Position numbers and translations under genes: made by a program. 8,057 nt of DNA from Chloroflexota bacterium (GTDB lineage: Bacteria; Chloroflexota; Chloroflexia; Thermomicrobiales; UBA6265). How positions within the stretch are numbered: the stretch's first letter is position 1; the number at the start of each line of letters is the position of its first letter. The stretch covers positions 1 through 8,057 of the forward strand of contig JAEVYR010000342.1 in the NCBI GenBank assembly GCA_023392645.1. The letters run 5' to 3'. A model generated the notes under the pieces. That model did not search any database. It was not told the origin of the DNA and saw nothing but the letters and a program-made list of their open reading frames with translations. Positions 6,229 to 8,057 of the stretch are shown here, in pieces.

Positions 6229-6244
6229 CGCGCATGCATGCGCG
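6229..6244. promoter_or_regulatory. 16-bp perfect palindrome upstream of the membrane protein gene
   Basis: CGCGCATGCATGCGCG is its own reverse complement and lies 76 bases before ATG 6321. This is a typical position for a dimeric repressor or activator site. No convincing -35/-10 pair is visible around it, so its role is a guess. Confidence 0.35.
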
Positions 6245-6320
6245 GTGACAGCGAGCTCGAGGCGCTTGCCGGTGCTATCGTCAGGCGAGTGGACCGACCG
6301 CGTACCGAGGCTCGAATCGC

Positions 6321-6788
6321 ATGCACCCAATCACCCTCCCGGCTCCGACCGACCGCTGGGCTCCGTCGTTCCTCGTCGGAGCCGCCGGCATCGTCGCCGG
6401 CGGGTTGGTCGCCGCAATCGCCGCGACCAGTCCGTCCGAAAACGGCATCTGGGCGTCGGCCTATCTCGTCCTCGTCGTCGGGGTTGCCCAGATCGCGCTC
6501 GGCCTCGGCCAGTCATGGCTCGCCGAAATCCCGCCGAGTCAGCAAGCGATCCTCGCCGAGGTGGCGGTCTTCAATCTCGGCAACGCGGCGGTGATCGGCG
6601 GCACGTTCATCGACCGCACCTGGCTGGTCGACATCGGCGGAATCCTGCTGATCGCGGCGCTGGCGATGTACCTGGGCGCCACACGTCGCGCCCGCGGCGG
6701 CTGGGTGCTCGCCGCCTACCGGGTTCTGGTCGCCTTCGTCCTTGTCAGCATCCCGGTCGGGCTCGTCCTCGCCCGCCTGGCGGATTGA
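6321..6788 (+). CDS. Five-helix integral membrane protein of unknown function
   Basis: This 155-residue protein has no family that I recognise. Five hydrophobic stretches are visible at about 16-36, 45-67, 76-97, 102-120 and 128-151, separated by short loops. The charged stretch RRARGG (122-127) precedes the last helix and would lie in the cytoplasm by the positive-inside rule. No nucleotide-binding, transport or catalytic motif is seen. It resembles small predicted membrane proteins of the general DoxX/DUF4383 size class only in helix count. ATG 6321 has GAGG at 6307-6310, ten bases upstream. It stands alone, with a structured gap before it and a convergent gene after it. Confidence 0.75.
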   Translation: MHPITLPAPTDRWAPSFLVGAAGIVAGGLVAAIAATSPSENGIWASAYLVLVVGVAQIALGLGQSWLAEIPPSQQAILAEVAVFNLGNAAVIGGTFIDRTWLVDIGGILLIAALAMYLGATRRARGGWVLAAYRVLVAFVLVSIPVGLVLARLAD

Positions 6789-6798
6789 CCCCTCATCC

Positions 6799-6819
6799 CG
6801 GGCGCGTTGTGGCGGCCCG
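6799..6819. terminator. Weak hairpin in the convergent gap
   Basis: CGGGC (6799-6803) and GCCCG (6815-6819) can pair around an 11-base loop, ten bases after the membrane protein stop. It could act for both convergent genes. It has no T run on either side and the stem is only five pairs. Confidence 0.25.
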
Positions 6820-6864
6820 AGCTGACGGCTGGCACCACCGCTGGACTAGGGTTCGATCTGCGAC

Positions 6865-7650
6865 TCACGCCGCGGCGATGCGGGCCGTCGAGACGCCGGT
6901 GGTGCCGTCACGGAGGACGTAGATTCCTGCCTCAAGCGTCACCTGGAGCCACATCGTGGTCAGCGCGGACTGGTCGACCGACGCGGCAACCACCGCGCGC
7001 CGCCCGGCCCGGCCCGATACCCGCTCGATTTCGACGAAGCGAGGCATGACCCCGACGTTGTCGAGACGAAGCACATTCCGGCCGGCGCGAAGCGTTCCTT
7101 CGAGCCCGATGCCGTGCGCGTCGAGCGTCACGACCGCGGAGGCGGGCAGGTGTGGCGCGGTGGCGGGCATCGCGCCGGTGACCGTCATCGTCGTCGGCAC
7201 CGTCGACATCGCGTACCCCGCCACGATCCACTCCCCGGGCGTCAGGTCGGTCACCGAGCGGCTCAGGCCGTCCTCGCCGATGCTCACGCCGCCAGGCATG
7301 ACCGAGCGAAAGTAGAACGGCGGCGGCGCATCACCGGCGCCGTCGGCCTCGGCCATCGCCTCGTCCATCGTCATCCCGACCGGGAGCTGGATCAGCATCA
7401 CGCCACCGGGCGACGTCGGCGAGATCGGCTCGCCGATCACCGTCAACAGGTAGCGTCCCGCCTTGAGCGTCAACGGCACGCCGCGGACGCGCCGGGCGGT
7501 GACGGTGAGCGTCAGCCGCGGCAGGCGGGCATCGGTCAGCGCCGGGAAAGCGGATGCAGGCGGCTGCGGTATCGAGGTGGCGGCGAGCACGTCGCGGATC
7601 GAGCCGACAGCGGCGGTGGTGAGCAGGTTGGGGAGGGCGGGGACGTTCAT
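6865..7650 (-). CDS. Tandem cupredoxin-like beta-sandwich protein without copper ligands
   Basis: The protein has 261 residues and no Cys. Two similar halves are visible. LTLKAGRYLLTVIGEP (60-75) matches GTLRAGRNVLRLDNVG (185-200), and TDLTPGEWIVAG (134-145) matches VTLEAGIYVLRDG (237-249), which are the first and last strands of a cupredoxin-like fold. The first half contains a PVGMTMDEAM...PPPFYF insert (90-114), a pattern I recall from Chloroflexota proteins placed near plastocyanin-like genes. With no Cys and only two His (167, 179), a type 1 copper site is impossible. It is more likely a structural or protein-binding module. The N-terminus (1-45) is only mildly hydrophobic and is not a convincing signal peptide. 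ATG 7650 is the first start after an in-frame stop at 7666-7668, and the Shine-Dalgarno is weak. The next gene upstream ends in a cupredoxin-like copper motif, so the two may work together. Confidence 0.7.
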   Translation of the reverse strand: MNVPALPNLLTTAAVGSIRDVLAATSIPQPPASAFPALTDARLPRLTLTVTARRVRGVPLTLKAGRYLLTVIGEPISPTSPGGVMLIQLPVGMTMDEAMAEADGAGDAPPPFYFRSVMPGGVSIGEDGLSRSVTDLTPGEWIVAGYAMSTVPTTMTVTGAMPATAPHLPASAVVTLDAHGIGLEGTLRAGRNVLRLDNVGVMPRFVEIERVSGRAGRRAVVAASVDQSALTTMWLQVTLEAGIYVLRDGTTGVSTARIAAA

Positions 7651-7879
7651 GGCAATGATCTCTGGTCAGGATGGCTGCGTTCGAAATGTCGTCATGCCTC
7701 GTGGCCGCACGCCCGGTTGCGTTCGGCCTGGATGCATCATGCCTGCGCCGGTCCGCCAGCACATCCGCGGTTCTACGTAAATCCCGGCGGGCATCGGTGG
7801 GAGCGAAACCTACGTCATTCTTCGCACATCGCGTACGTCGTTGGGCGGATGTGGCCGCCCGGCGCCCACTCAACGCACT
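7651..7879. other. Non-coding gap with three TACGT-type repeats
   Basis: I see no credible gene here; the open frames are Arg-rich shadows without ribosome-binding sites. The stretch holds three direct copies of a nine-base motif, TACGTAAAT (7775), TACGTCATT (7812) and TACGTCGTT (7835). They lie 125-190 bases upstream of the minus-strand ATG at 7650 and could be regulator sites for it. No clear promoter hexamers were found. Confidence 0.4.
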
Positions 7880-7912
7880 GACCCCCGCGAGGTGAGATAC
7901 CCCGCGGGGGTC
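7880..7912. terminator. Strong 10-bp GC hairpin
   Basis: GACCCCCGCG (7880-7889) pairs perfectly with CGCGGGGGTC (7903-7912) around a 13-base loop. It lies 92 bases after the stop of the minus-strand gene that enters at the right edge, so it probably ends that transcript and insulates the gene at 7650. No T run is present on either strand. Confidence 0.55.
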
Positions 7913-7934
7913 GCGCTGGTTCGCTCGTTGCAGT

Positions 7935-7958
7935 GGGGAGACCGGCGCCGGCCTCCCC
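7935..7958. terminator. Second GC-rich hairpin, tandem with the first
   Basis: GGGGAG (7935-7940) pairs with CTCCCC (7953-7958). Inside, CCGGCGCCGG (7942-7951) is itself a palindrome, so the stem runs on after one mismatch. It stands 46 bases after the stop of the right-edge gene and forms a tandem pair with the hairpin at 7880. Confidence 0.5.
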
Positions 7959-8004
7959 CGATCAGCGACACCCTTCGGAGCGCCGCCGCGGGCAGGTGGC
8001 CGGG

Positions 8005-8057
8005 TTACTCGACGACGAAGACGTTGTGCATGCCCAGCATCGCGTGCGGCATGCCGG
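8005..8057 (-). CDS. C-terminal end of a cupredoxin (plastocyanin-like copper protein), partial
   Basis: Only the last 16 residues, GMPHAMLGMHNVFVVE, and a TAA stop are inside the window; the rest lies beyond 8057. A His followed five residues later by Met, then a short hydrophobic strand to the end, is how type 1 copper proteins finish: Cys, then P-G-H-type His, then Met, then the last beta strand. The expected Cys ligand would be just outside. Two His and three Met in 11 residues support a copper site. The alternative is the C-terminal cupredoxin domain of a larger copper enzyme. Confidence 0.6.
   Translation of the reverse strand, partial: GMPHAMLGMHNVFVVE

Noticed and set aside
7331..7895. 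Overlapping Arg-rich open frames on both strands near the right end
   Set aside because: They overlap the 261-residue gene or lie in the gap, lack ribosome-binding sites and show no recognisable composition or motif.

Overview
The window is GC-rich (stops are nearly all TGA, Arg and Ala are abundant) with short genes on both strands. I infer a Chloroflexota-type bacterium (Thermomicrobia-like) or possibly an actinobacterium. The reasons are the style of the STAND regulator with a C-terminal TYRRHL helix, the paired cupredoxin-like proteins, hairpin terminators without clear T runs and a TTGACA/TAGGCT promoter. No rRNA, tRNA or taxon marker is present, so this placement is weak.

Left part (1-4148, all minus strand). 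Transcription runs from a 700-residue STAND/AAA-type ATPase with a C-terminal helix-turn-helix (4148-2046) to a class A FAD-dependent monooxygenase-like protein (1782-349). An exported 99-residue protein (352-53) follows, its ATG overlapping the flavoprotein stop as ATGA. A 24-bp perfect palindrome at 1-24 probably ends this unit. The 263-bp gap between the ATPase and the flavoprotein holds a hairpin, so they may be separate transcripts. The ATPase could regulate its neighbours, but the sequence does not prove it.

Middle part (4149-6103, plus strand). A near-consensus promoter (4312-4340) drives a two-gene unit. The first gene encodes a Cys- and Trp-rich protein with four RYEDxGYxxCx repeats, then a hydrophobic array with one Cys every 11 residues, then a metzincin-like zinc protease domain (HEVGHMLGNPDEY plus a downstream Met-turn-like GSIMQ). 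The second gene (133 residues, 28 bp downstream, strong Shine-Dalgarno) encodes a small cytosolic protein whose layout resembles emfourin-type inhibitors of metalloproteases. The pair looks like a protease plus its inhibitor and is the most interesting content here. Its 5' end is odd: the best ribosome-binding site serves a 14-codon ORF in the same frame that ends in TGA 18 bases before the first usable start of the long ORF.

Right part (6104-8057). A structured 217-bp gap with a 9-bp-stem hairpin and a 16-bp palindrome precedes a five-helix membrane protein of unknown role (6321-6788). It converges on a minus-strand protein made of two similar, cysteine-free beta-sandwich domains (7650-6865). 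After a 354-bp non-coding stretch with two strong hairpins and a thrice-repeated TACGT motif, the last 17 codons (stop included) of a minus-strand gene enter the window. They carry a cupredoxin-like copper-site ending (GMPHAMLGMHNVFVVE).
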